Origin: Agrypnia vestita
Lineage: Eukaryota > Arthropoda > Insecta > Trichoptera > Phryganeidae
Length of the DNA stretch: 64,000 nt
Reading direction: 5' to 3'
Assembly (NCBI GenBank): GCA_016648135.1
Contig: JADDOH010002334.1
Coordinates: 124,001 to 188,000 of the forward strand
In this document: in pieces, positions 33,161 through 43,935 of the stretch
How the letters are laid out: every line of letters begins with the position of its first letter
Position numbering within the stretch: the stretch's first letter is position 1
Notes under the pieces: generated by a model
Told to the model about the DNA's origin: nothing
Database searches by the model: none
What the model saw: only the letters and a program-made list of their open reading frames with translations
Translations under genes and position numbers: made by a program

Positions 33161-33798
33161 TGCCATATCTTTATTTTTCTACTGCTTTACAAATTAAATA
33201 TATTTTAATTAAAAAAACATAAGTAAATTTTAATTGCAAGCATACATAAGTTATTAACTTTATTTTAGAACTTTTGCCATCTACAGGTGTGTGTTGGCAA
33301 ATTTTTATTCACACGTAGGCATACAGATTTTTTTAATTGGTCTGATGACAAAACACTGTACGTTATGTAATATTATAAACAGTTTATTAACAAATCAATA
33401 AAAATCAAGGTTCACCTATCCAATCGGCTTGTTATGGCTAATTGGATTACTTTTAAAATAATTCCGACAACATTTATAAATACAGAGAGCTTTTCCCAAG
33501 ATTTACTGTGGGTAGCCGAAGTAATTCTTTCGCCAGTTCAATTCCCTAATGGTATTGTTATTTTTCCGAAAATATAAATAATAGAATAATGTATTTAATA
33601 TTAAAATTCGCCCTTCCAGGAATTTCGCGCACTACGGGAGAGCAGAAAGAGAAAGAGGGGATAGGTAAAACGAATTTATTTTCCGAAACTGTAAGGCCGT
33701 AGGGCTACATTCACCGACAAAATAAGTCCCAAAGGATCAGATCTATATAGATATATTTTTCGGCTGGATTAAGGTAATATTGACGTCTTTCTCGCTAG
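33161..33798. other. No gene recognised
   Basis: Anonymous; a less AT-rich patch at 33610-33720 has no frame. Confidence 0.45.
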
Positions 33799-33899
33799 TT
33801 GAGCATTTTATCTAAGATGAAATCTCCTGAGTATCTAATTATTTCATGGATCTATAATATCATTGATATATATAGTTTAATTCATAACATATTTATCAT

Positions 33900-34018
33900 T
33901 ACTGACATATTTCTAAATGTGGAGACCTGTAATTGGCCATCTATATTATGTCAATGTTTTCTATGCTTCTTTGTTGTACAGTTGGTCTTCCATGAATATT
34001 AAATAAATAAATAAATAT
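33900..34018 (+). repeat. LINE 3' UTR and tail (fragment)
   Basis: Ends in AATAAATAAATAAATA (about 34001-34016), the tail type seen on the LINEs at 4378 and 17879. Preceding bases (TTTGTTGTACAGTTGG...CATGAATATTA) look like a LINE 3' UTR. The 67-codon frame 33799-34002 is not recognised. Confidence 0.35.
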
Positions 34019-34979
34019 ATTTTTTTGTCTTCGTTTTATTCCTCCCAATTGGGATCGCCTACTTAAATTATTTTTCTCCACTTTATTATATTATGGGCTG
34101 CATCTTTAAGAAAGGTCTATGTATAGCAATGCACAAACATAGGCTGATGATGATTAATTTGTTTGTTTTTTGTCTCTTCTTTTCTTTGTATTTTAATTTT
34201 AAGGAATATTTTAAATTTTTTACTTTATTTATTTAAAAAATTGATGATTTACTGTAAACTAATCTATGAAACCGGCTTATTAGTAGTTTTTTTTGGTAAC
34301 AAGCTCAATTTATTTCTGAGTAACAAGTTTTTATATGTAAAAAAACTGAAACAGAGAAATTAATGATCATAATAATTAACACAAGCATGACCATGGTAAA
34401 GGCCTCACTTAATCAATGTAAATCTTTCTTATATATTAGTATATACATTATTTTTTTTTTTAGACTTTTCTTAAATGTCGTTTTTATAAAATTGCGTAGA
34501 AGTTTATTAAATTTTTTCTGTAGTAGATAATTTAATGTCCCTTGACCATATTTATTAGTTACCTTTAGTATGAGCAGTGCTTCTTATGTTGTAAATCTTT
34601 AACCATGTTAATGTAGCAATCGATGTTTATACTTTTTTCTTCAAGATACATTATTACGAATTTATGCCATAAAATATAATTAATGGGCAAAAATTTTTGT
34701 TGCTCAAAAAGTTTAAATACATCTTTAATGGTACTTACTTTCAAATGATTTATTAATTTATTTTATTTCCGAACCTTGTATTTTTTAATATTTGTTTTAA
34801 AAGATAGACCTTAGCCAGTAATTCCGTGTATTAATATCGATACGGCTATAGATTGGTATTGGCTCTACGGCATAGTATGTAGCATTTAAAAAATTCTAAC
34901 CTGGAGGCGAATGAGTAGGACCGACATGAGAGCTCATAAAACGGTCCTGGGTGAGTAAGTAGTGGGTTGCATTGATGAT
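34019..34979. other. No gene recognised
   Basis: AT-rich anonymous sequence; 34163-34363 is open but low-complexity. Confidence 0.45.
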
Positions 34980-35392
34980 GATGGAATGTATATAAATATT
35001 TGTGTACATTGCTGTGTTTGCTAATAAATATTGGACATTTTTGCCTTTAATACTAATAAAATGAGATATTTCAGTCTAAAACCGATATCAACTCTCACTC
35101 AAGTAAGAATAGGCCATTTTGTCACATATCATTCTCGGGGATTGATTGATTGAAGTGGATATTGCTGCCTTTGCTCTATACACTAAGAGGATATTGCTGT
35201 ACCTATTTGCTTTTAAAAGTGATTTGGAAACACGATTTTGGAAGAGATAAAGCTATATCTCCTATAAAATCTTGAATTCAGTACATTCTAAATAAGTAAT
35301 CCTTTGTGACCGTATTCAAAATAATTTTTTTCATTTTTTGAATGCTGCCTTTGCATTTATACCCCTCAAAACAAAACCATTTAATTTATTTA
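34980..35392 (+). repeat. TTGCTGCCTTTGC family, copy 1
   Basis: AAGCTATATCTCCTATAAAATCTTGAATTCAGTACATTCTAAATAAGTAATC ... TTGAATGCTGCCTTTGCATTTATACCCCTC (about 35249-35375) aligns with 44786-44903 and with both arms of 39455-39710. The sequence upstream (ATTGCTGTGTTTGCTA, TTTTTGCCTTTAATACTAATAAAATGAGATATT) also matches 44405-44480. Family type is unknown; the only constant features are the pentamer-rich TGCTG-CTTTGC words. Confidence 0.65.
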
Positions 35393-35898
35393 CTCGATTA
35401 AGAATACATGTCGCGTAAAAAGATTAAATTGTCAAGCATTTTAAATCCAGCCATGCTTCCCTTGTAAGTTGGCGGATTAGCCGTGTTCGTAACCACGCAA
35501 AGCCGTCACGATTGTGTTACAAATATATTTGTAGAACGATGTCAGAGCTTTTCGGCAACTGTCTGAATCTCTAAAATGTTTAAATAAACTGTATTTCTAT
35601 AACTAAAGTACCCTATATTGACACATTTGTTCTTCTCACTTGCGAAAAAAAAAGATTTTTTTTTCAATTCGTTGAATTTCAAATAATGTAGGTAAACTAA
35701 AATTTATTAATTTATGGCACAAGGGACTAAAATTATTTCGAATAACGAATTACCCTGGTTATAGAATTATCGAGGTTAATCTACTATGAAATTAACATTT
35801 TGGGAATTATCTGGATTTTACTGTATTATAAAATTTCATTGTTACTTTTTTCCAAGAAAACTGTACACATAACGCGTACACTAACGCAATTTTAAATC

Positions 35899-36958
35899 TT
35901 AAGAGAGTGCTAACAATTGAAGACCTCATGGCAAAAAGTTGTTAACTAACATTTTTGTCAAAAATAAGTTAATAAGCCGTCTAAACTAAATATTGTACGC
36001 TCTTACCATTGGAAATAAATTCAGAACTTTAAAAAAAAGTAACCCATAAAAACCAAGTTTTTACAATACTCCCTTTCTCATTTTCTGGTTTCGTGACTAC
36101 CATATGCGTCGGAATCTCCATACAATTTGTATGCAAAAAACCATAAAAAATTTGAAAAATCAAAAAAAAAAATTTACTATAATTACTTTTTTTAACGAAA
36201 ATTGACAGATCTTCTTGATCGTCACCACGAGTCTACTTGCAAAGTTTCAGCTCGATTGGATCACGGAAAAAGGGTTAAAAATCGATCCAAAGTTTTTTCG
36301 TCAAGCAAGCAAACAGACGCCACGAGTAAATATAAAGGGAGTAATAATTATAACATGTTCAATCAAATCAGTTATTAATGGGAAGAACATGTTACCTTCA
36401 ATAATAACACGTTTATGCCATGATTCTTGCCTTTTAATTTGATTGGAATATTTATTAACATCAATTTTACTTTGGCAGTGCAGTCATATATTTGTTTTTA
36501 TTTGAAGACTATTATTATATTATATTTCAATAATTTTAAATGGTACATACCATGTTTTGTATTATTAATTAACATGCCAGGTATTTTATTATTTTGAATA
36601 ATGGATGGCAAAAACGAATAGCATTTGAAGGGTTGTTTGATGTTAGTGTTTTACCAATTTTAAAAAGGTGTTATTCTATTAAAAATGAGTTCCAGAGGCG
36701 AAAAAATGGTTGTTAACTACATTTATTTAGAGAAAATTAGTATATTTTTATTTTTTGTGCATAATTGTGCTTTTTTACTTTGTAAATACTTTTTTGATAT
36801 TTTAGTGTCATAAAAATCTATAAAAATTAATCTTGAATTAGCAATAAAACATATTTTTCAAAGGCGAAATGCAAATGTCAAATTATCTCAAAGTGACTTA
36901 AATGTTCGTTAACAACTTCTTGCCATGGGGTCTTCAATTGCTTTCAAATTTTTTTTAA
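35899..36958. mobile_element. Long inverted-repeat element, about 1.05 kb
   Basis: About 60-70 bases at 35905-35972 and 36890-36955 are imperfect complements sharing CAATTGAAGACC-CATGGCAA, AAGTTGTTAAC and AACATTT. The interior is AT-rich, carries the CTCCCTTT copy 4 at 36069-36341 as a nested insertion, and has no transposase frame. The exact ends and target duplication are not resolved. Confidence 0.65.
36069..36341 (+). mobile_element. CTCCCTTT-TIR element, copy 4 (best defined)
   Basis: TA (36067-36068) CTCCCTTTCTCATTT ... TATAAAGGGAG TA (36342-36343). 273 bases. It contains the whole core shared with copies 1-3, including GATCGTCACCACGAGTCTAC, AGTTTCAGCTCGATTGGATC and CGATCCAAAGTTTTTTCGTC. 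The short inverted ends (CTCCCTTT) plus TA flanks suggest a Tc1/mariner-type MITE. Against that, AAGTAACCCATAAAAACCAAGTTTTTA precedes this copy as it does copies 2 and 3, so the mobile unit may extend beyond the apparent end. The frame 36215-36442 (SLLAKFQLDWIT) is a chance translation of the repeat. Confidence 0.75.
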
Positions 36959-38060
36959 TCATCCATCCATATAGGTAGGTCATGTATCTATAAGTTGACA
37001 TTTTTTTAAACTGTTTATATATTTTTCATTCGTTTCACCATGACCTCGTTACAACGCGTATTAGTGTCACAATCATCGTAACGCAACGACATTACCCGCA
37101 ATGTTTTTTTCAGCTCGCAATTTTCCTCCACTCACAATTCCGCCGCGTAATGAATTCATAAAATTTATGATCGTGCAGCGTAATGTATCATTCTTTTGAT
37201 CGAGGCATAATAAACATTTGCGTGTTGCCGCGAACACGGACGTGTAATGTTACATAATAATATATTCTCGCCAACTTGGCCGTATCGATATTCACAACGG
37301 GTTCCTGTTCAAACAATATCATCCAACAGACTGTGAAATATTAAAGCGATAAATAAATCAAAGCCGAATTGACTCGTATTGATTTCAATTGAATAATACG
37401 TTAAAAAATAACGGTTACCGTGTAGTCGAGAATGTTTTATTTATCCACATTGTCACGGAATCATGACTATCGGAGGCGAATGAAATAATGGAAACTAATA
37501 TCACTGGACATTAATTTAATAGGACTACACTTGTTTCGAAATTCGCATTATTTATCACTTTTGAAAAACTTGTCTCTGATGTACTGTTGCGCGTTGCTTA
37601 AATCGCTTAGGTTTGCACTATAAAACTTCTCGCTTGCCCGTAGGTACTCTCGTATTTTATCGCTGGCTATCGCTTATTTCCGAACACCCGTTAGTTCGAT
37701 GGTATTTTAAGTTCTCCAGTATGAGAAGTCAGTGTCATTCCCAATGGACTACGGTGGCCGCCATTTAGTAGATATGATTGTAAATGCGTATATTTTATTT
37801 AGATCATCATCATCACTGCCCTGGATGAGTCTTATCTAAAGGCATTTTTATTTTATTTGGATAGTGATTATATTAATTTAATGTTAAAAAAAATACAATT
37901 TATAGTACGTGATATAAATAAATATAAATAATTAATTTTTAGGCGATAAATTTCGAATGAATGACAGATTTTGAAATAGTTTTCTATAATGTAGGTACCT
38001 ACGCGTCTAATATTACCGAAAATAATATTATTTCAGTAATAAACTAAGTTTTTACGCAAA
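36959..38060. other. Unique-looking, non-repetitive sequence
   Basis: 37020-37340 is less AT-rich than the window average, has balanced composition (many CG dinucleotides) and shares no word with the repeat families here. No frame of interest. It could be host regulatory or other unique DNA. Confidence 0.35.
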
Positions 38061-38063
38061 TAA

Positions 38064-38260
38064 TTGCATTTTCATCTACCTATTTTTAATTTCGCGAAAA
38101 ACGCCCGCAGCTGTCATTTCATCTACATGACGTCAAGCATTGGTAAACATTGCATTGTGTCTATGACAACAGTTCAAAGACACGGTGATGGGTACAGAGG
38201 CGTGACGTCATTCGCTCTAATTCGCTCTTACAGGCGTTTCAGGTAAAATGGCGGATTGTA
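38064..38260 (+). promoter_or_regulatory. Two perfect CRE/ATF-type sites upstream of a donor-like junction
   Basis: TGACGTCA occurs at 38128-38135 and again at 38203-38210, 75 bases apart. The 60-codon frame 38064-38246 ends close to TTTCAG-GTAAAAT (about 38237-38248), which resembles an exon/intron boundary. A promoter or first exon is possible, but no downstream coding exon was recognised. Confidence 0.3.
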
Positions 38261-39254
38261 CAATTTTGTACTTTTATTTTATTGAAAATCTTATTAATCT
38301 CAATGTGTAGGTACATTAAAACTGGATCATTTTTTTTTCATCCTTTCACAATATTTTCTTCTCTAAAATCACTTATTCTTTAATTCTTTAATACTGTCAT
38401 CATGCCCATTGTAGAAGGTGAAAGTTACGGACACGGTTGTCCCATGACTAAACGTAAAGGAACGTTCAATTTAAGAATGTAAAGCAGCCGAGAAATTTTA
38501 TTACTTACAAGAATACACAGGAGTTTACTAAAGACTAAGAGACGTCTAACTTCTGATAACTTTGTACGGCATTATCGGAAATTCGAATGACCCGAGGGAA
38601 ACACGTTTAGCTACCCGTCTACGTACGTGGATGTAGTATACAGGGAAACTTTCAAATAGGAAAGAAAGGATAAAAGTAGTCTGACCGTAGTGAAAACAAC
38701 ATTTTTGGGAAAAAATGATTAATTTTTATTAAGTTTAACTTTATTTTGGAATTCACAGTTCATTTTACGTGAGTAAAATAAAATGAAGTACTTTTAAACT
38801 ATGAAAAGAAATTTGTTTCGTAGTTAAAAATTAATTTAATTTCAAATTAATTTGAATTCTAACTAACCACTGAGAGTTTTGTATTGCGTTGTGAAGAAGG
38901 AAAAATAATGTCATTTTGAAATGATAATTTTACCAAAACAATATAATAATTATTTAACCATACTGTATTTGATTCAGATATAACTTCATGCAATAAATTC
39001 ACTTCAAAAGCACGCGAATGCAAAAGTACTTACTAATATTTCTCTTCAATCGAAATTAATGAAAATTTTCATTGCATGTAAAAATGAAGTAATAAATAAT
39101 GAAAATGGTTTTCATTGCCATTCTTATTATTTATTTAGTTATAAATTGTGTTATTACTCACTAACAAATTCTTAACGTTATGAGAATTTACAACATTTTT
39201 CATGGGTAGCAAGAGAAATGTGATAAAGTTATTTACCTAATAAATAAATATTTA
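38261..39254. other. No gene recognised
   Basis: Anonymous sequence with several ATTTTCATTGC words repeated near 39062-39120. Confidence 0.45.
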
Positions 39255-39380
39255 GAATATTTTGAGTATGTCCAAATTTTTCAGAACAGAACTGGAATGT
39301 TTGTCACAGAGACATCAATAATCAATTAATGTAGAAAAAATACGGTTTAGTCTCTGTGAGACATCTATAATACACATTCA
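39255..39380 (+). repeat. GTGATCACTTAAGCC family, internally deleted copy
   Basis: TTTTGAGTATGTCCAAATTTTTCAG ... GTCACAGAGACATCAATAATCAATTAATG matches 31166-31245. The second half, AAAATACGGTTTAGTCTCTGTGAGACATCTATAATACACATT, matches the outer right arm 31430-31460. The GTGATCAC centre is missing. Confidence 0.7.
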
Positions 39381-39439
39381 ATAAATATTTATTTTATATT
39401 ACATATATAAACATGTACAGATAGCAAGGCCCGAATCTA

Positions 39440-39715
39440 CAAAACCTGTGTTGACCTGTGACATGTGGAGTATAAAATCAAAGGCAGTAATATCCAAAAA
39501 TTTTAAAAAAATTCTTGAATGCAGTCATTGAAGATTACTTATTAAAAATGTACTGAATTCTAGATTTTATATTTTTATATATCCCTTGCAAAACCATGTT
39601 TTTTATAAAATCTCGAATTAATTACAATACAAATTAGTAATCCTCGATGACTGCATTAATTTTTTTGTACTTATATTGCTGCCTTTACTTTTACACCCCA
39701 CACATATGGTGTAGA
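39440..39715. repeat. TTGCTGCCTTTGC family, inverted pair (copies 2 and 3)
   Basis: The left arm (39465-39565, GTATAAAATCAAAGGCAGTAATATCC, TGAATGCAGTCATTGAAGATTAC) is the complement of the right arm (39605-39705, GTAATCCTCGATGACTGCATTAAT, TATATTGCTGCCTTTACTTTTACACCCC). Confidence 0.7.
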
Positions 39716-39739
39716 AATCAGGCCTGATATACTCGTAGT

Positions 39740-40045
39740 TAGGACCAAAAGTTTTTTTTGGACGTCTGAGATGAGAGCGCTGCACACTATAGCAGGGAAG
39801 ACTCTCAGGACTCAAGGACAGGATTCGAAGCTTTGAAATAAGAGAAACCTGTCAGACAGAAGACATCGTGAGATGGGGCAGAAAGAGACGGTTCTGGAGA
39901 GATCGTGGATAGGATGGATAAGAGTTCCCCACGTCGTTGACCATAATATACCCAAGGGACATCGCATGCCAGGAAGACCATCAAAAAGAAGGAAATAAAG
40001 CTTGTATTCCAGTTCCTCAGAAGATGGCACTCAACCAAGATTAGA
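39740..40045 (+). pseudogene. LINE ORF2 C-terminal fragment
   Basis: In shifting frames the plus strand gives MRALHTIAGKTLRTQGQDSK, then DIVRWGRKRRFWRDR and HRMPGRPSKRRK. These match the -LR-IAGKTLRD ... DI-RWGRKRRRFWRDHV ... GRP-KRW block of the LINE type at 59160-59606. Frameshifts and stops are frequent. The minus-strand frames 39618-40038 are shadows. Confidence 0.7.
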
Positions 40046-40479
40046 TCAGTGATCTAAAACAAGAAAAAGAATTATATATTTAGTGTGTCAAAAATAAATA
40101 TAATTAAATTTTATTCGTTTGTTACTATAATACAAAGGGAGTAGTACATAAATAGTACTAGTGTTGAAGAAGCTCATGTGTTTATGTATTGATGTGTAAT
40201 GTGTACAATTCAATGGATTAGAAGCAATAAATGGTTTTTTTTTTAAGCACTGAAGAAACTTGCATCGTATGAATTATGGGTGTGCTTTTTGAAATGAATT
40301 TGATCAGATAGAATAGCCCTGATTGTTTGTAATTTTAACACTTGCATATTACTATTTCTTACCATTCACTACTCCTCTATTCGTTTAACACGACCAAAAA
40401 ACTTTAATGAGCCTTTTTAAATTATATTCAGTATGTTAAGATCCGTGTTATATTGTGTATAGATCGTGGTTGTGTAAGA
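40046..40479. other. No gene recognised
   Basis: Anonymous AT-rich sequence. Confidence 0.5.
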
Positions 40480-40790
40480 CAAATGAAACACTAAAAATAA
40501 TTAAAAGTTTTATTTATCACAGAGAGTCACTGGACATGAAATTTATCGGAAAATCTTTCTTTAATTCTCACTAATTGTCACTAAAAGGTTCGTACTAATT
40601 CACGCTAATTTCGTAATTCGCACATAAGTGGTCGCACTTATTTCCAAACGCCGGTAAAAAAATTATTTTCGCTGGTATGCGGCTCGCTAGGCGCACTGAC
40701 ACGCCGTCGCGCTGTCAAACAACAACTCTCCAAAGATTCTCCGGGCGCGCGCTCGCTTTTTATACAAAAATATCGGGTTCCCGATGCAAC
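40480..40790 (-). repeat. LTR-like or promoter-like block
   Basis: On the minus strand TATAAAAAGCGAGCGCGCG (about 40769-40751) is a good TATA box followed by a GC-rich leader with GTCAGTGCGCC. About 200 bases on, AATAAAACTTTTAATTATTT (about 40517-40498) then TTCATTTGTCTTAC is a polyadenylation-type end. TATA, leader, AATAAA within about 270 bases is the plan of an LTR. No gag/pol, partner LTR or target duplication was found. A host promoter is the alternative. Confidence 0.4.
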
Positions 40791-41242
40791 GCGAACGTTT
40801 TACTAGTTTCTTCATATTTTTAATAGTTTCTTCATATTTCTAGTGATTATGAAAATAGAATAGCTCAGTTGATGCTAGAGTTATGTGGACCATTCGAAAG
40901 ATTTAGATAATGCGTGGTACCATTGATTTAGACTCTCATGACAATATTCTTCCTAATTTGATCGTTCTTCATCATAAATGAATTTGACACAAACACACGG
41001 GCCTTAGTAATTTGTGTCCAAGGTGTGTAGAAATCTTCACTTTTTTTTCTAGGAGGATTTCTCCATACTTGGATATTTTGGAATAAATTGGAATAGACTA
41101 TAAATTATTATATTCGAGAAACTTCTTGAAGTCCAGAACCTCGCATGCATTGCACGGTAGCGGACACTAGCGCCAATCTAATTTTTAAGTTTGGCGAAGT
41201 CAAAAAAAGTGAAACAGACAACCGGTGATATCACTGGTTAAC

Positions 41243-41420
41243 GACATGCAATAGTATATCAGAGACAAGTGGAATATTCTTGAGAAACATTCAAGCGAAT
41301 GGAATCGTGCAAATTACACAATAGTACTTGAGACATGCAATAGTATATCAGAGCCAAGTAGAATATTCTCGAGAAACATTCAAGCGAACGTAATCTTGCA
41401 AATTACACAATAGTACTTGA
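41243..41420 (+). repeat. 89-bp tandem repeat, two copies, with GAA/TTC arrays
   Basis: 41243-41331 and 41332-41420 are near-identical (about 8 differences). Each unit has GAATATTCT-GAGAAACATTC, a run of GAA/TTC pentamers resembling heat-shock factor sites, and ends ACACAATAGTACTTGA. Confidence 0.8.
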
Positions 41421-41768
41421 GTTAAGTTCGAGTACAGAGACTCTGAGTAAAAATGTGTTTAAATAGTTTTTAGTTTTTCATTTCGTTTCCCACCGCAGCG
41501 AATACGTTAAAAAATATTATTTTGATCCTAATTCTAAATAGACAAACTGCATTCTGCGTACAAGAATGGATTTTGTAACACAAAGAAAACCTTACGATTC
41601 TATTAAATGAATATTTGTTGTGATAATTACTTAGTTTTATAATACTTATGAGTATTTTATAATTATCAATTCATATTGAACAAGAAGGAAGCTCAAAATA
41701 TGAGTAGGGTGGCAGTTGCTATGTCATAAATAAATATAAAAAAATACATACTAAATAAAAAATACAGC
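41421..41768. other. No gene recognised
   Basis: AT-rich sequence leading into the Penelope-like relic. Confidence 0.45.
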
Positions 41769-42137
41769 TATGATCCTATCATGAAATCGGGAGTTTATAA
41801 ACTTAATTGTAACGATTGTGATCATTTTTAAATTTGTAAAAAAAATTCATTTGAAACTAGGGTTTAAGAATACATCAAAACTTTAACTAGCAATATTGAG
41901 TCGGATTTTGCAAAACATTTAATGGAATATGACCATACATTTAATATTAATACAGATTTTAAATTTTTACAAGTGAGTTATAAGATCCCACAAATAAATC
42001 ATCTAGAAGTACTTGAAATTCTGAAAAATGTTAATATTAATTCAAATATATTAAATACCCAGACAATATTTGTGCACAGTCCACTATTGAATATTTTACC
42101 ACTTAAGATTCCATCTCCTTCAGATGACATTCCATAA
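41769..42137 (+). pseudogene. Penelope-like element GIY-YIG endonuclease C-terminus
   Basis: One frame, with two stops (41829-41831, 41865-41867), reads PIMKSGVYKLNCNDCDHF, then SFETRV-EYIKTLTS, ESDFAKHLMEYDHTF, and KFLQVSYKIPQINHLEVLE to the stop at 42135-42137. SG-YKL-C-DC is the GIY-side motif with the CxxC of the endonuclease that ends Penelope-like proteins, and DFAKHL---H-F ... LE-LEI is its C-terminal tail. The reverse transcriptase part is absent (5' truncation). About 80 bases downstream lies the element's 3' end with a hammerhead-like core, so this is the anchor that identifies the 3'-end family. Recognition is by motif; a profile search would test it. Confidence 0.78.
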
Positions 42138-42199
42138 TAATTAACACCTCCGACTCCCCCTTCGCGGTATCACACTTGCATGGTTTAACTTTTTCAATT

Positions 42200-42312
42200 T
42201 TAGTACACAAACAATCCTGAAGAAGAGAACATTGTTCTCGAAACATGTAGATTGTATAATCTAATAAAGTGGTGAAAACAAAGTGATTTGTGTTTTATTT
42301 TAATAATGATGT
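42200..42312 (+). repeat. Penelope-like 3' end with hammerhead-like motif
   Basis: CTGAAGA (42217-42223), a perfect 6-bp stem GAGAAC-ATT-GTTCTC, then GAAAC (42240-42244), ATGTAGATTG, AATAAAGTGGTGAAAACAAAG and GTGTTTTATTTTAATAATG. It follows the endonuclease relic by about 80 bases and matches 45499-45605 almost base for base. Confidence 0.75.
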
Positions 42313-43364
42313 CTCCACAAATTCAAGCTTTCATTCAGAAGGAAAAATATTCTTCGAACAAAAAAATATTAATTGAAAAAGTTATAAGCGAGTAAAGTTG
42401 GGGGTAAAAAATGGTTATTCCGGCTGACACGATTGCAGCCCTTTCGGTCAGCTGAAACAAAATTTTAAAAAGATTTTTAATTACTAAGAATTTCATTATA
42501 GTCCCTATCTAAGAGAAAACGAAAAAATAATCGCAAAAATGACTCAAAAAAGTCATTTTTCGACCCTTTTTTATAATTTTTTTTTTTAAAAATAGTAAAA
42601 AATATTAAATAAAAGTTGCAGGAATGATAAAAATCTAAATACTGAAGGTCTGTGTAAAATTTAAGTAAATCGGTTGAATAAAACATAAGATAGCATGTCA
42701 ACCGTGTTGAAAAAAATAGTTTTGTGAAAAACGCGTTTTTAAATTTTATAATATTTAAGTTTAAATTTAAATTTTATTTTTACAAAACATCCATAAGAAT
42801 ATTGTACAAAAATCTAACCAAAAAGAATGTCTTTTAATGAGCTTGAAAAAACGCCCAAAATTTATGCTCTTAGACCAGAATACTTCCATATATATAATCA
42901 ATGATTTTTTTTTCTTAAAGATTATATGTTTGGTGATGCGACACGTTTTGATTGATTTAAATATATACACAAGAATATGAGGTTCTTTCAAATTAACAGC
43001 TTTTAGCATCGCATGTTTGCCGTTAATGGTAGAATTTTAATTGAGACGTAATAATGAGTAATATAATACACCTTTGTGTTCTGCATGATTAAGCGTTGTT
43101 CATATATTGCGTTACCAATTATGAAACAATTGTCTTAAAACCGTTAATAATAATGTTGAATAAAATTATTCATGTAAAATAATCGTTGGAATACAATATT
43201 ATGTGACCTACGATACGATTTTTCTTAAAATCTTTCTAAATCAAAATTTGTCGACCAAATTGCAAAGGTATGCGAGGTGTGAAGGCTATGTTTTCGTTCC
43301 GTATAATGTGAAGCCTTGGAACCTCACAAAAACTGTGCTTAAGTTTAGTTAAGTGTTAAAGAAG
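42313..43364. other. No gene recognised
   Basis: AT-rich; the open frames on the minus strand (42477-43009) are lysine/phenylalanine-rich low-complexity and not credible. Confidence 0.5.
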
Positions 43365-43394
43365 ATGCAGCACTAGAAATATGGGATGACATAA

Positions 43395-43530
43395 TATAAC
43401 GCGCTTGCCCCGGAAAGGAGGAAATCCGTGGTTCGAATCCCGGTAGCAGCCATACATTTTTTCGCGGATTTGACTTTTCTGTATGTCTTTCTAATTGATT
43501 AATTAATTTTGTTTTAAATTTCACAGAACT
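43395..43530 (+). repeat. tRNA-derived SINE, copy 1
   Basis: GGATGACATAATATAACGCGCTTGCC ... GGTTCGAATCC (B-box at about 43432-43442), CGGTAGCAGCC, then the body ATTTTTTCGCGGATTTGACTTTTCTGTATGTCTTTCTAATTGATTAATTAATTTTG. Shares all of this with the copy 395 bases downstream. The tRNA isotype is not certain. Confidence 0.75.
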
Positions 43531-43789
43531 TTGTTCTGAAAAAATTGCAACTTCACAATAAGAGTGTCCTTGAATATAATACATGTCGGTATGTTGTATC
43601 GAATGTGTCCAAAATAAAAATGAATAAAACGGTTAATTCTGGCGTCCTCTAGCGGCAGGAACGCAAAGTAATTTATCGCTACCGTGTCAGAAAAAGTGTA
43701 TTGCTCTTAAAATGGATAATAAATGTTAATCAATTAATAAATGAAACTTACAGAAAAGGTCGATATATTCACAGAAATATACACGGCTT
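43531..43789. other. Spacer between two SINE copies
   Basis: AT-rich, anonymous apart from GGCGTCCTCTAGCGGCAGGAACGC near 43640-43665. Confidence 0.45.
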
Positions 43790-43935
43790 CTGAAATATAG
43801 CGTAATTGGATTACGCGCCTGCCTCGGAAAAGAGGATATCCGGGGTTCGAATCCCAGTAGCAGCCAAATATTTGTCGTGGATTTGATTTTTCTGTATGTC
43901 TTTTTAATTGATTAATTAATTTGGTTTTTAGAATA
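43790..43935 (+). repeat. tRNA-derived SINE, copy 2
   Basis: A-box-like TAGCGTAATTGGATTACGC, GGGGTTCGAATCCC (B-box at about 43844-43857), GTAGCAGCC and the same body as copy 1 (GTGGATTTGATTTTTCTGTATGTCTTTTTAATTGATTAATTAATTTGG). Both boxes are well preserved, so this copy may keep an intact polymerase III promoter. Confidence 0.8.

Noticed and set aside
40480..41420. Complete LTR retrotransposon
   Set aside because: TATA and polyadenylation signals are LTR-like, but no second LTR, primer site or gag/pol frame was found nearby.
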